DNA of 51,203 nt from an uncultured Holophagaceae bacterium (GTDB lineage Bacteria; Acidobacteriota; Holophagae; Holophagales; Holophagaceae), in NCBI GenBank assembly GCA_903857495.1, contig CAIOFF010000024.1, positions 1-51,203 on the forward strand, written 5' to 3'. Shown piece after piece: positions 16,823-23,911 of this stretch (its first letter is position 1; the number at the start of each line of letters is the position of its first letter). Position numbers and translations under genes: made by a program. Under the pieces are notes generated by a model. The model searched no databases and was not told the origin of the DNA. It was given only the letters and a program-made list of their open reading frames with translations.

Positions 16823-17277
16823 AGCGCCAGGGCGGCTTCACCCTGCTGGAGCTGGTGGTCACCGCCACCGTACTCATGATCCTGGCGTCCGTGATCGTGC
16901 CCCTGGCCCGCAACGGCCTCCGGCGCCAGCAGGAGCTGGAGCTCCGTCGGTCCCTGCGGGAGATTCGCCTCGCCATCGACGACTACAAGAAGCAGGCGGA
17001 GACCCAGAAGATCAAGGCTCCACCCGCCGAAGCCAACTTCTACCCGGAGAGCCTGGAGATCCTGGTCGAGGGCGTGCCCATGACCGGCTCCCTGAGCCGC
17101 AAGATGCGCTTCCTCCGCCGCATCCCCGTGGATCCCTTCAGCGGCAAGCCGGAGTGGGGCATGCGCAACACCAACGATGACGCCAACAGCAGCAGCTGGG
17201 GCGGGGGCCATGTCTACGATGTCTACACCCTGCACCAGGGCACCGGCAAGAACGGCATTCCCTACCGGGAGTGGTGA
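16819..17277 (+). CDS. Type II secretion GspG-type pseudopilin
   Basis: 152 aa from GTG 16819, overlapping the secretin stop (GTGA). The class III signal KRQGG/FTLLELVVTATVLMILA has the prepilin-peptidase site after Gly and Glu at +5. The C-terminal domain has the GspG pattern RIPVDPFSGKPEWGM and a Gly/Ser/Asn-rich calcium-loop-like segment (NTNDDANSSSWGGGHVYDVY). In type II systems GspG is the major pseudopilin; in acidobacterial and deltaproteobacterial genomes similar proteins follow secretins in hybrid T4P/T2SS operons. The Asp-rich C-terminus fits the Ca-binding loop of GspG. The prepilin peptidase, ATPases and platform protein are not in the window. Confidence 0.85.
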   Translation: MKRQGGFTLLELVVTATVLMILASVIVPLARNGLRRQQELELRRSLREIRLAIDDYKKQAETQKIKAPPAEANFYPESLEILVEGVPMTGSLSRKMRFLRRIPVDPFSGKPEWGMRNTNDDANSSSWGGGHVYDVYTLHQGTGKNGIPYREW

Positions 17278-17286
17278 GAAACGCTG

Positions 17287-17315
17287 TTGCCTCTCCGCGA
17301 CTCTCACGCTAGTCT
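17287..17315 (+). promoter_or_regulatory. Candidate promoter for tRNA-Leu / rpsO
   Basis: TTGCCT (17287-17292), 17-nt spacer, TAGTCT (17310-17315), ending 48 nt before the mature tRNA-Leu 5' end. Four of six and three of six consensus matches. Judged by eye only. Confidence 0.3.
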
Positions 17316-17363
17316 TGGAGTTCGGCACATCCGGAACCTTCGGGGCCCGGCACGATCTTTCAC

Positions 17364-17449
17364 GCGGATATGGCGGAATTGGTAGACGCGCTAGTTTCAG
17401 GTACTAGTGTTCACAAGACGTGGGGGTTCGAGTCCCTCTATCCGCACCA
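17364..17449 (+). tRNA. tRNA-Leu (anticodon CAG)
   Basis: 86 nt, class II tRNA. The acceptor stem GCGGATA pairs with TATCCGC, followed by discriminator A and an encoded CCA. The D-arm is TGGCGGAATTGGTAGACGCG. The anticodon stem CTAGT/ACTAG encloses loop TTCAGGT with anticodon CAG (codon CUG, the commonest Leu codon in this DNA). The long variable arm is GTGTTCACAAGACGT and the T-arm is GGGGGTTCGAGTCCCTC. Probably co-transcribed with rpsO downstream. Confidence 0.97.
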
Positions 17450-17478
17450 TTTTATTCGGCCATGCCGAAAGAAATGGT
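17446..17478 (+). other. Stem-loop beginning at the tRNA-Leu 3' end
   Basis: ACCATTT (17446-17452) pairs with AAATGGT (17472-17478), and TTCGGC (17455-17460) with GCCGAA (17464-17469), giving a 13-bp stem with a 2x2 internal loop and a CAT loop. The 5' strand includes the tRNA discriminator and CCA. There is no U-tract, so it looks more like a processing or leader structure than a terminator. Confidence 0.45.
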
Positions 17479-17511
17479 GAGCAGAAAAGATCAAAAGCCA
17501 TTGATAAAGGC

Positions 17512-17595
17512 ACCTGGCCTCCTCCAGGTTCGACCCATCCTTGGTACGGGACTGAGGATTTTCGCCGCAGGCGAATCTGGCAACGCGCAGCGTTG
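17512..17595 (+). promoter_or_regulatory. Structured rpsO leader (candidate S15 autoregulatory element)
   Basis: Three stem-loops lie upstream of rpsO: ACCTGG-CCTCCT-CCAGGT (17512-17529), TTCGCC-GCA-GGCGAA (17561-17575) and CAACGC-GCA-GCGTTG (17581-17595). The first loop, CCTCCT, is an anti-Shine-Dalgarno sequence complementary to the GGAG of the rpsO ribosome-binding site (AAAAGGAGCC, 17620-17629 region), so a loop-to-RBS pseudoknot is possible. rpsO leaders in several phyla bind S15 and repress translation, using different folds. The link to S15 here is inference from position and structure. Confidence 0.45.
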
Positions 17596-17633
17596 GCAGC
17601 GGGTGACGGGAGAACCCCCGAAAAGGAGCCACC

Positions 17634-17903
17634 ATGGCCCTCAATGTAGACCAGAAGAAGATCATCATCGACGACTTCAAGCAGCACGAGTCGGACACGG
17701 GTTCGCCCGAGGTGCAGGTGGCCATCCTCACCAAGCGCATCAATGACCTGACCGAGCACTTCAAGATCCACAGCAAGGACTACCACAGCCGCCGCGGGCT
17801 CATGATCATGGTCGGCCAGCGCCGCCGCCTGCTCGACTACCTCAAGAAGAAGAGCAAGGAGCGCTACGCCACCCTCATCGAACGCCTCGGCCTGCGCCGC
17901 TAG
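17634..17903 (+). CDS. rpsO: 30S ribosomal protein S15
   Basis: 89 aa, exactly the family length. [36 protein letters not shown] matches the S15 pattern, with the conserved [11 protein letters not shown] segment and the [17 protein letters not shown] end. S15 binds the 16S rRNA three-way junction early in small-subunit assembly. Strong ribosome-binding site AAAAGGAG 5 nt before the ATG. The usual partner pnp does not follow; a strong terminator comes 19 nt after the stop. The 178-nt leader after tRNA-Leu is structured (see the leader entry). Confidence 0.98.
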   Translation: MALNVDQKKIIIDDFKQHESDTGSPEVQVAILTKRINDLTEHFKIHSKDYHSRRGLMIMVGQRRRLLDYLKKKSKERYATLIERLGLRR

Positions 17904-17921
17904 GCTCCTCTCGACCCCCAA

Positions 17922-17947
17922 AACGCCCGCAAACGCGGGCGTTTTTT
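17922..17947 (+). terminator. Intrinsic terminator after rpsO
   Basis: AACGCCCGC (17922-17930), loop AAAC, GCGGGCGTT (17935-17943) with a T-tract to 17947. Perfect 9-bp GC-rich stem plus six T residues, a textbook rho-independent terminator. Confidence 0.92.
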
Positions 17948-17962
17948 CGTTATGTTCAAAGG

Positions 17963-18637
17963 ATGGACCTGAAGCCCCTGCCCTGTCCCGAGCACCCAAA
18001 TCCCTACACCGTTCTCGACCGGCGGTTTCTCTACGACTCGCCCTGGATCCGCGTCCGCGAGGATCAGTTCCAGCACCGCCGGGGCGCCGCCGGTCGCTAT
18101 GCCGTCTGTGGCTTTGTGCGCACGGCCTGCGGGGTGCTTGCCCTCGACGAGCAGGATCGCGTGGTGCTCGTGGGCCAGTGGCGCTACCCGCTGGAGGCCT
18201 ACTCCTGGGAGCTCCCCGAGGGCGGCGGCGATGCCACCGAGAGTCCCTTCGAAGCCATCAGCCGGGAGCTGGCCGAAGAGGCGGGCCTCACCGCCAAGGT
18301 GTGGGAACCCCTGGCCTTCTTCCACCCCAGCAACTCCTCCACCGAGGAGGAGGCGTTTCTGTTCCTCGCCACGGGCCTTGGCCCCAGTGAGGGGCACCAT
18401 GCCGAAGATGACGAGGAACTGCTCGTACACCGCGAGCCCTTCCAGGACTGCCTGCGTCGCGTGCTGAGCGGCGAGCTCACGGACAGCCTCACGGTCATGG
18501 CCCTGCTGGCGCTCCAGGCCCGGCGGAGCGGCGTGGACGCGCCGCTGGAGCCAGCCCTCGCGCAGCGCTTCTTCCAGCGCACCGGCGATCACCCCTCCCG
18601 CGGCCGAGCCCGGTGGGCCGCCCTGGATGCGCCATGA
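17963..18637 (+). CDS. NUDIX hydrolase (ADP-ribose pyrophosphatase-like)
   Basis: 224 aa. A complete Nudix box is present: G-x5-E-x7-REL-x-EE-x-G-L (from GGGDATESPFEAISREL into AEEAGL, about residues 91-113). The preceding VVLVGQWRYPLEAYSWELPEG and the following FFHPSNSSTEEEAFLFLATGL match ADP-ribose/NDP-sugar hydrolases of the NudF group. It would cleave a nucleoside diphosphate linked to a sugar, with Mg bound by the REUxEE glutamates. Begins 16 nt after the rpsO terminator stem and overlaps the next gene's ATG (ATGA). The substrate is inferred from the group, not proven by sequence. Confidence 0.88.
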   Translation: MDLKPLPCPEHPNPYTVLDRRFLYDSPWIRVREDQFQHRRGAAGRYAVCGFVRTACGVLALDEQDRVVLVGQWRYPLEAYSWELPEGGGDATESPFEAISRELAEEAGLTAKVWEPLAFFHPSNSSTEEEAFLFLATGLGPSEGHHAEDDEELLVHREPFQDCLRRVLSGELTDSLTVMALLALQARRSGVDAPLEPALAQRFFQRTGDHPSRGRARWAALDAP

Positions 18638-19236
18638 TCCTCAGCCTGCATCCGGACACCCCGCAGCCGCGCCACCTGGAGCGCATCGCGGAGCTGTTGC
18701 GGCGGGATGGGGTCATCGCCTATCCCACGGACACCCTCTTCGGCCTGGGCTGCCTGGCCTCGCGGAAGAAGGCCGTGGACCGTGTCCAGCAGCTGAAGGT
18801 CCGCGATCCGAAGAAGCCCATGTCGATGCTCTGCGCCGACATGGAGATGCTCTCCCGCTATGCGCGGCACCTGGACACGCCTACCTTCCGCATCCTGAAG
18901 CAGCTGCTGCCCGGCCCCTACACGGTGCTGCTGCCCGCCAGCCGCGAGGTGCCGCGCTACCTGCAGAACAAGCAGGTGGTGGGGCTGCGCGTCCCGGACA
19001 GCGCCTTCTGCCGGGCGCTGCTCACGCTGCTGGGGGAGCCCATCATCACCACCAGCGTGGTCCTGCCGGGCCAGACCATGCTCAACACCGCCTGGGAGCT
19101 CGAGGAGGAGCTGGGGCACGCCCTGGATCTGGTGGTGGACTGCGGCCAGCCCGAGGGCATGCCGAGCACCATCCTGGACCTCAGTGGGGAGGAACCGGTA
19201 CTGGTGCGGCAGGGCGCAGGGCCCTGGCCCGTCTGA
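18634..19236 (+). CDS. YciO/YrdC-Sua5 family protein (threonylcarbamoyl-AMP synthase-like)
   Basis: 200 aa, one YrdC-like domain: DGVIAYPTDTLFGLGCLAS, then RDPKKPMSMLCADME, LLPGPYTVLLPAS, VVGLRVPDSAFCRALL, ITTSVVLPGQTMLNTAWELEEE. TsaC/Sua5 makes threonylcarbamoyl-AMP for the tRNA t6A modification. The N-terminal ILSLHPDTPQPRHLERIAELLRRDG and 200-aa length match the YciO subgroup, whose function is less clear. The Sua5 C-terminal extension is absent. Coupled to the NUDIX gene by a 4-nt overlap; converges directly on the next gene with no gap. Confidence 0.85.
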   Translation: MILSLHPDTPQPRHLERIAELLRRDGVIAYPTDTLFGLGCLASRKKAVDRVQQLKVRDPKKPMSMLCADMEMLSRYARHLDTPTFRILKQLLPGPYTVLLPASREVPRYLQNKQVVGLRVPDSAFCRALLTLLGEPIITTSVVLPGQTMLNTAWELEEELGHALDLVVDCGQPEGMPSTILDLSGEEPVLVRQGAGPWPV

Positions 19237-19986
19237 TCACTTCGCCCGCTCGGCGGCCTTCAGGCGCAGCACCTGGCACTCGGCTTCGGTCAGCAGGCCG
19301 TCGCGCTTGAGGCCCTCGATGCGGCGCAGCGCACCCTCCAGATCGAAGGCCGGGGTCGCGGCCGGAGGAGGCAGCGGCTTCACGGGGCCGGGAGGGACCA
19401 CCGCCGCCACGGGCAGGGGCTTTGCCAGGGGGGCCAGGAGCCGGCCCAGGTTCTCGCACCAGTAGGCGTACTGGATGGCGAGGCTATCGGGGCCCAGGCC
19501 CCGGAGCGTGGTGTGGAAGGCCCCCAGCAGCTCTCCCGAGTCGCCATCCACCAGCTTCAGGTCCAGGGACAGGAAGGACGGGCCTGCGGACATGGAGCCG
19601 CTCTCTTCTCCCACCGCATCCACGACCCGCCCCACCAGGACCAGGTCCCCCTCCGCGAGGGAGACGGGAAGCGCGCCCTTCAGGCCCTTCTGCAGGCCCC
19701 GGGCCAGCTCCGGCACCAGGGTGTCCTCGAGGCGCCCCAGCAGGAGCTGGTCCTTGGTGGCACGCTTGCCCAGCAGCCAGACCGCCGGTTCCCAGGCCTT
19801 GAGGCGGAGGGAACGGTGGTGGAGGTGGAGCCCCGTCTTGAGCCACTGGAAGCCCAGGGTCTTCGAGGCCTGGAGCTCTGCGGCGGGACCGAACCAGCCT
19901 GCGTCGAGTCGGCCGTCGTCCGGCAGCGGCGCCTGGGCGGAGAGGAAGGCTGGAACAGCCAGGAGGAGCGCAGCGGTTCGTCGCAT
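19237..19986 (-). CDS. Secreted protein of unknown function with C-terminal SHOCT-like domain
   Basis: 249 aa. N-terminal signal peptide MRRTAALLLAVPAFLSAQA with a likely cleavage after SAQA. The middle (about 90-190) has alternating strands, ALPVSLAEGDLVLVGRVVDAVG and SFLSLDLKLVDGDSGELLGAF, reminiscent of DUF4410-type domains that follow 'GkVt...G........D..tge.l.' patterns. A Pro-rich linker leads to a SHOCT-like two-helix end, LEGALRRIEGLKRDGLLTEAECQVL. Last gene of the nadB operon, 43 nt after nadB; its stop abuts the convergent YciO gene. Function unknown. The SHOCT ending suggests an oligomerising or membrane-related role, but that is weak inference. Confidence 0.7.
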   Translation of the reverse strand: MRRTAALLLAVPAFLSAQAPLPDDGRLDAGWFGPAAELQASKTLGFQWLKTGLHLHHRSLRLKAWEPAVWLLGKRATKDQLLLGRLEDTLVPELARGLQKGLKGALPVSLAEGDLVLVGRVVDAVGEESGSMSAGPSFLSLDLKLVDGDSGELLGAFHTTLRGLGPDSLAIQYAYWCENLGRLLAPLAKPLPVAAVVPPGPVKPLPPPAATPAFDLEGALRRIEGLKRDGLLTEAECQVLRLKAAERAK

Positions 19987-20029
19987 GGGAACTCCGGATG
20001 AGTGCAGCTGGAAAGGAAGAACGTCCGCC

Positions 20030-21604
20030 TCAGTCCACCCGGTAGTGGCAGCCCCGGCTCTCGGGGTTCTGCAGGGCGGCTTTCAGGATGAGCTGGGCGC
20101 AGAGGATGCCGCTGCGCAGCTCCAGGAGCTCCCGGCTGAGCGGAGCCTCGTGGTAGAAGCGGTCGATGCGGTGGGCCAGGTATTGGATGTCGGCCTTGGC
20201 GCGGTGCAGGCGGGCCCCGGTCCGGACGATGCCGGCATAGTTCCAGAGCGTGCTGCGGATGAGGCCCCAGTCCTGGTCGATCAGCAGCGGATCGGTCTCC
20301 TCGCTGGCCTCCGGCATCTGCCACTGGGCCATGTCGCTGGCCTCGGGCAGGCTGGACTCGCCCAGCTCGGCCACGGCCGCCTCGGCCCCCCGCAGGCCCC
20401 AGACGAGGCCTTCCAGCAGGCTGGTGGACGCCAGCCGATTCGCCCCGTGGAGGCCCGTGCAGGCCACCTCGCCCGCCGCAAAGAGGCCTGGCAGGCTCGT
20501 GCGGCCATCCAGATCCACCAGCACGCCCCCGCAGAAGTAGTGGGCCGCAGGCACCACGGGGATGGGCTGCCGGAGCGGGTCCAGGCCCTCGGCCCGGCAG
20601 GCCGCGACCACGGTGGGGAAGTGGGACTCCAGGTCCAGCTTCGCCGCCACGGGGGCCAGATCCAGGAAGACGCTGGCCTCGCCGCTAGCCGCCATCTCCT
20701 GGAAGATGGCCCGACTGACCACGTCCCGGGGCGCCAGCTCCAGGTGCTCCGGCGCGTACTTGGCCATGAAGCGCTCGCCCTTCCGGTTCACCAACCGGGC
20801 CCCTTCGCCGCGCAGGGCCTCGGTGAGCAGGGTCCGGGGCTTGCCCGGCGCATACAGGGCGGTGGGGTGGAACTGGAGGTACTCGCAGTTCACGATGCGG
20901 GCGCTGGCCCGGTAGGCCGCCGCCAGGCCGTCCCCGGTGGCGCCAGGCGGGTTGGTAGTGTGCAGGTAGAGGTAGCCCAGCCCGCCTGTGGCCAGCAGGG
21001 TCCGGCGGGCCAGAGCACCCTCCACCTGCCCCGTGGCCGGGTCGTAGAGAAAGGCCCCGTGCACCCGGATGGGATCGTAGACCCGCACCGGGCTCAAGCA
21101 GTGGTGGGGACTGGTGATGAGGTCCACGAGGCAGAGGCGCTCCCGCACCCGGATGTTCGGGTGGCTGCGCACCGCCTGGCTCAGGGCCATCTGGATCGCC
21201 AGCCCCGTGGCGTCCTTGGCGTGGTAGATGCGCTTGGCGCTATGGGCGGCCTCGGCGATGGCATCCGGGGCATCGTCCCGCCCCAGGTCGAAGGGCACGC
21301 CCAGCCGCTCCCAGAGGAAGCTCCGGCACAGCCGGGGACCTTCTTCCGCCAGGAGGCGCACCGCCTCGTGCCGACACAGACCCGCACCCGCCGCCTCGAT
21401 GTCCGCCGCGAGCAGGTCCGGGGAGTCCCCCTCCTCCGCTGGCGCCAGACCGATGATCCCGCCCTGGGCCCAGGAGGTGTTGCTGCCGCCCAGATCGTCC
21501 TTGGCCACCAGCACCACGGAGGCGCCCAGGTCCGCAGCACGGAGGGCGGCCGAGCAGCCGGCGATCCCCGCGCCCAGCACCAGCAGGTCTGCCGTCGTCG
21601 TCAT
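20030..21604 (-). CDS. nadB: L-aspartate oxidase
   Basis: 524 aa. FAD-binding Rossmann start TADLLVLGAGIAGCSAALRA and the active-site-side segment GGSNTSWAQGGI are diagnostic for NadB and succinate dehydrogenase-type flavoproteins. NPPGATGDGLAAAYRA, VVPAAHYFCGGVLVDLDGRTSLPGLFAAGEVACTG and GANRLASTSLLEGLVWG fit NadB well. It oxidises L-aspartate to iminoaspartate for quinolinate and NAD synthesis in the cytoplasm. nadA and nadC are not adjacent. The first four bases overlap the DUF309 gene. The C-terminal helical domain ends RHSR-like with ILKAALQNPESRGCHYRVD, the conserved SRG(C/A)HyR motif. Confidence 0.95.
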   Translation of the reverse strand: MTTTADLLVLGAGIAGCSAALRAADLGASVVLVAKDDLGGSNTSWAQGGIIGLAPAEEGDSPDLLAADIEAAGAGLCRHEAVRLLAEEGPRLCRSFLWERLGVPFDLGRDDAPDAIAEAAHSAKRIYHAKDATGLAIQMALSQAVRSHPNIRVRERLCLVDLITSPHHCLSPVRVYDPIRVHGAFLYDPATGQVEGALARRTLLATGGLGYLYLHTTNPPGATGDGLAAAYRASARIVNCEYLQFHPTALYAPGKPRTLLTEALRGEGARLVNRKGERFMAKYAPEHLELAPRDVVSRAIFQEMAASGEASVFLDLAPVAAKLDLESHFPTVVAACRAEGLDPLRQPIPVVPAAHYFCGGVLVDLDGRTSLPGLFAAGEVACTGLHGANRLASTSLLEGLVWGLRGAEAAVAELGESSLPEASDMAQWQMPEASEETDPLLIDQDWGLIRSTLWNYAGIVRTGARLHRAKADIQYLAHRIDRFYHEAPLSRELLELRSGILCAQLILKAALQNPESRGCHYRVD

Positions 21605-22377
21605 GCCAACTCCCAGGTGGGACGGTCCAGGGCCCACAGGGGCGCGAGGTCCGTATCATCGTCCATCCGTCGGCCCTGGTCCAGTCGCCGGGCGGTCAGG
21701 TCCAGGGCCGCCTCGGCCCGGACCTCGCCCCAGGGTGTGGCGAAGCTGCCGCCACAGGCCCGCAGCCGCTCCAGGGCTTCCTGCCACAGGGCCAGGGCCC
21801 CCGAGAGGTTGTGCTGCTGCAGGTGGTGGTAGCCCCCGGCCAGCAGGATGAGCCCCTGCAGCTGCTCCCGAAGGTCCCCGGTGGCACGGTCCCAGAGGGG
21901 CTCCAGGGCATCGTGGCACTCGTGGAAGAGGCCGTGGTTGAAGAGGGACACGCCGCAGGCCAGCGGATAGCGGTCGCCCAGGGGCAGCGGGGTGAGCGCG
22001 GCCAGCTGCCAGCCGCAGCGCAGGCTCACCAGGGGCCCCCAGGCGCCCCAGGAGGCCCCGGGCACCCAGCCCCCGGGCCCAGCGTCCGCCGTATCTGGCC
22101 AGGCGGCCCGGTGGCGCTGCCAGGCCCCGCCTGGATCGTGCTGGCCCAGGGCTCCCAGCATCCGGGCGGCGAGGTTCAGCAGCAGCGGCTCGGGCAGGCC
22201 GCCCGGATGGTCAGCGCGCACCCGCGGGGCGGCCAGGACCGTGGGCCAGACGAGATGCTCGCGGGCGCCGGGATCGGCCAGGGCCGCCTCGAGCCGGCTC
22301 CGGAGCACCTCCTGGATGGCCCGGGGTAGCAGCGGCTGGCGCTGCCAGAAGGGGGTGCGGTTGCAGTCGTCGCTCAT
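21601..22377 (-). CDS. DUF309 domain protein
   Basis: 258 aa. The centre (about 140-200) has the DUF309 core: FNHGLFHECHDALEPLWD, then REQLQGLILLAGGYHHLQQHNLSGALAL. The conserved His/Glu set (HECHxxxE, then HHLQ...N) looks metal-binding or catalytic, but no activity is established for the family. The N-terminal ~130 residues are specific to this protein and Trp/Pro-rich. It overlaps nadB and yaaA by 4 nt each, so it is translated as part of the operon. No signal peptide or membrane helix. Confidence 0.82.
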   Translation of the reverse strand: MSDDCNRTPFWQRQPLLPRAIQEVLRSRLEAALADPGAREHLVWPTVLAAPRVRADHPGGLPEPLLLNLAARMLGALGQHDPGGAWQRHRAAWPDTADAGPGGWVPGASWGAWGPLVSLRCGWQLAALTPLPLGDRYPLACGVSLFNHGLFHECHDALEPLWDRATGDLREQLQGLILLAGGYHHLQQHNLSGALALWQEALERLRACGGSFATPWGEVRAEAALDLTARRLDQGRRMDDDTDLAPLWALDRPTWELA

Positions 22378-23096
22378 GGCTCCACCAGCAGGCGCAGGGC
22401 GAGGCCACCCCGGTCATTCTCGGAGACCCCGGCCCACTGGCAGCCGGGGAGGCGGCCCTTGAGCACCTTGCGGGGATCCCCCTCCTGGTGCGTCAGCAGC
22501 CAGCGCGCCACCAGGCCCCGGTATTTCTTGGAGAAGTGGCTCACGGCGCGGCCGCTGGCGTCGAAGATCTCGACCGTGTGGCGGGGCCGGGTCCAGCCCT
22601 TGAGAAGGTCCGCAGAATCGCCGGGCAGCAGTTCCCAGAGGGGACCGGCGGGCAGCGCCTCCAGCCGCGTGGGCAGCGCCTGCCGCCAGTGGGCCTTGAG
22701 GCCGGGGATGGCCGCAGGCTTCAGCTTGTAGGGCGGCACCAATTCGTCGCCGCGCACCAGGCCCCGGAGCAGGGACAGGATGTGCACCTGGGTCCAGGTC
22801 GCCGGAGGCAGGGTCCCCGCATCCAGGGCCTGGAAGGCCACGCCGGTGTAGCGGGCCAAGGCGGGCAGCAGGGGCACCGGCCCCGCCAGGGCCAGGGCCT
22901 CGCTCCGCGCCTTGGCCAGGGCCAGCTCCTTGACCTCGAAGGCCTTCTTCAGGGCCTCGGGGGAACCCGTCCGCGCCAGGGTCACCAGCCGGTCCCGCAC
23001 CCAGCGCTGGTCGGGGGTCTCCGTCAGCCGTCCCACCACGCCCCCGGGGGCCTTGTCCTCGGAGGGGGCGAGCAGGATCAGCGGCAGGGCCTTCAT
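22374..23096 (-). CDS. yaaA: YaaA-family (DUF328) peroxide-stress protein
   Basis: 240 aa. It starts MKALPLILLAPSEDKAPGG, the YaaA 'liLlSPAKsl' region in diverged form, and retains ALARYTGVAFQALDA, HILSLLRGLVRGDELVPPYKLK, GRAVSHFSKKYRGLVARWLL and the closing LPGCQWAGVSENDRGGLAL. In E. coli YaaA limits intracellular iron and protects DNA during peroxide stress; the fold binds DNA-like substrates. The ATG at 23096 overlaps the deacetylase stop (TGA) and the gene's stop overlaps the DUF309 ATG. The family call is solid; the peroxide role here is inferred. Confidence 0.85.
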   Translation of the reverse strand: MKALPLILLAPSEDKAPGGVVGRLTETPDQRWVRDRLVTLARTGSPEALKKAFEVKELALAKARSEALALAGPVPLLPALARYTGVAFQALDAGTLPPATWTQVHILSLLRGLVRGDELVPPYKLKPAAIPGLKAHWRQALPTRLEALPAGPLWELLPGDSADLLKGWTRPRHTVEIFDASGRAVSHFSKKYRGLVARWLLTHQEGDPRKVLKGRLPGCQWAGVSENDRGGLALRLLVEP

Positions 23097-23911
23097 CGGG
23101 AAGCCACCCAGGACTCGAGCGTCACCAGCTGGAAGCCCGCGAACAGATCCCGCAGGAGGTCCCCATGGCCCCTCAGGCCCGCGCTGTGGGCAAAGCGATG
23201 GCCGAAGCTGGCGCCGGGCAGGTCCGGCTGGCCCTCGTCCAGCTCCCAGGGATGCAGCACCAGGGGGGTGCCCGCGTCCTCCAGGGCCAGGGTCTCCAGG
23301 GCCCGCCGCACCAGGCTGAAGGGCAGCACCCGCAGGCCCCAGCCCCAGAGGGGTGAGCGGGGCGGGCCGGACCACAGCACCGGGGGCGGCAGCTCCCAGA
23401 GGTCCTCGGCCAGTCGGTGGGGACGGCGGGGCCAGGCAGGATTTCCGATGACCGCCAGCGGCACCCGGCTGGAGTCGTAGCGGAAGCCGAGGCCCGGCAG
23501 GTCCCGCCACCAATCCGCCGCGATGCCACGGAGGCTCCACTCCGGGGCGCGGTAGCCCACCACGGCCGTGCCGGTCAAGTCTTCCAGGAGGGCCTTCCCC
23601 TCCCGCAGCGAGGCCTGCCAGGTGGCCCGATCCTGCTCGAAGGCCCGGCGGTGCGTGAGCCCGTGCAGGCCGATGGCGTGGCCCTGGCGGACGATCCGTC
23701 GCAGCAGGTCCGGGTGGCGCTGGGCCTGGTCCGCCAGGCAGAACCAGGTAGCCTGGGCGCCCAGGTCCGCACAGAGCTCCAGGGCCTTCTCGGTGGCCAG
23801 GGGCAGGCGGCACTCGAAGCGGTCCAGGGCCTCGGGCTGGTCGTAGGGCGGGCAGCAGAGCTGGAACCAGTCCTCCCAGTCCAGGGAGAGGGGCAGCCGG
23901 CGAATGCTCAG
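23093..23911 (-). CDS. Polysaccharide deacetylase (NodB homology) with non-standard start codon
   Basis: 272 aa from CTG 23911, or 270 aa from ATT 23905. NodB motifs are present: motif 1 PLSLDWEDWFQ (near residue 8), motif 2 GLHGLTHRR (metal-binding H-x3-H type), motif 3 GYRAPEWSL. The sequence LSLDWEDWF aligns with the 'SvDvEDWF' start of exopolysaccharide-type deacetylases, so the true start must be within a few codons, yet no in-frame ATG, GTG or TTG exists until 23578, which would delete the catalytic motifs. The CTG forms a CTGA overlap with the tolQ stop, like the ATGA overlaps in the rest of the operon. It would remove N-acetyl groups from an extracellular or lipid-linked glycan; no signal peptide is visible. 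Confidence 0.78.
   Translation of the reverse strand: MSIRRLPLSLDWEDWFQLCCPPYDQPEALDRFECRLPLATEKALELCADLGAQATWFCLADQAQRHPDLLRRIVRQGHAIGLHGLTHRRAFEQDRATWQASLREGKALLEDLTGTAVVGYRAPEWSLRGIAADWWRDLPGLGFRYDSSRVPLAVIGNPAWPRRPHRLAEDLWELPPPVLWSGPPRSPLWGWGLRVLPFSLVRRALETLALEDAGTPLVLHPWELDEGQPDLPGASFGHRFAHSAGLRGHGDLLRDLFAGFQLVTLESWVASR

Noticed and set aside
17561-17595. Tandem GCA-loop hairpins as an intrinsic terminator after tRNA-Leu
   Set aside because: No U-tract follows either hairpin, and rpsO has no other obvious promoter, so a leader role is more likely.
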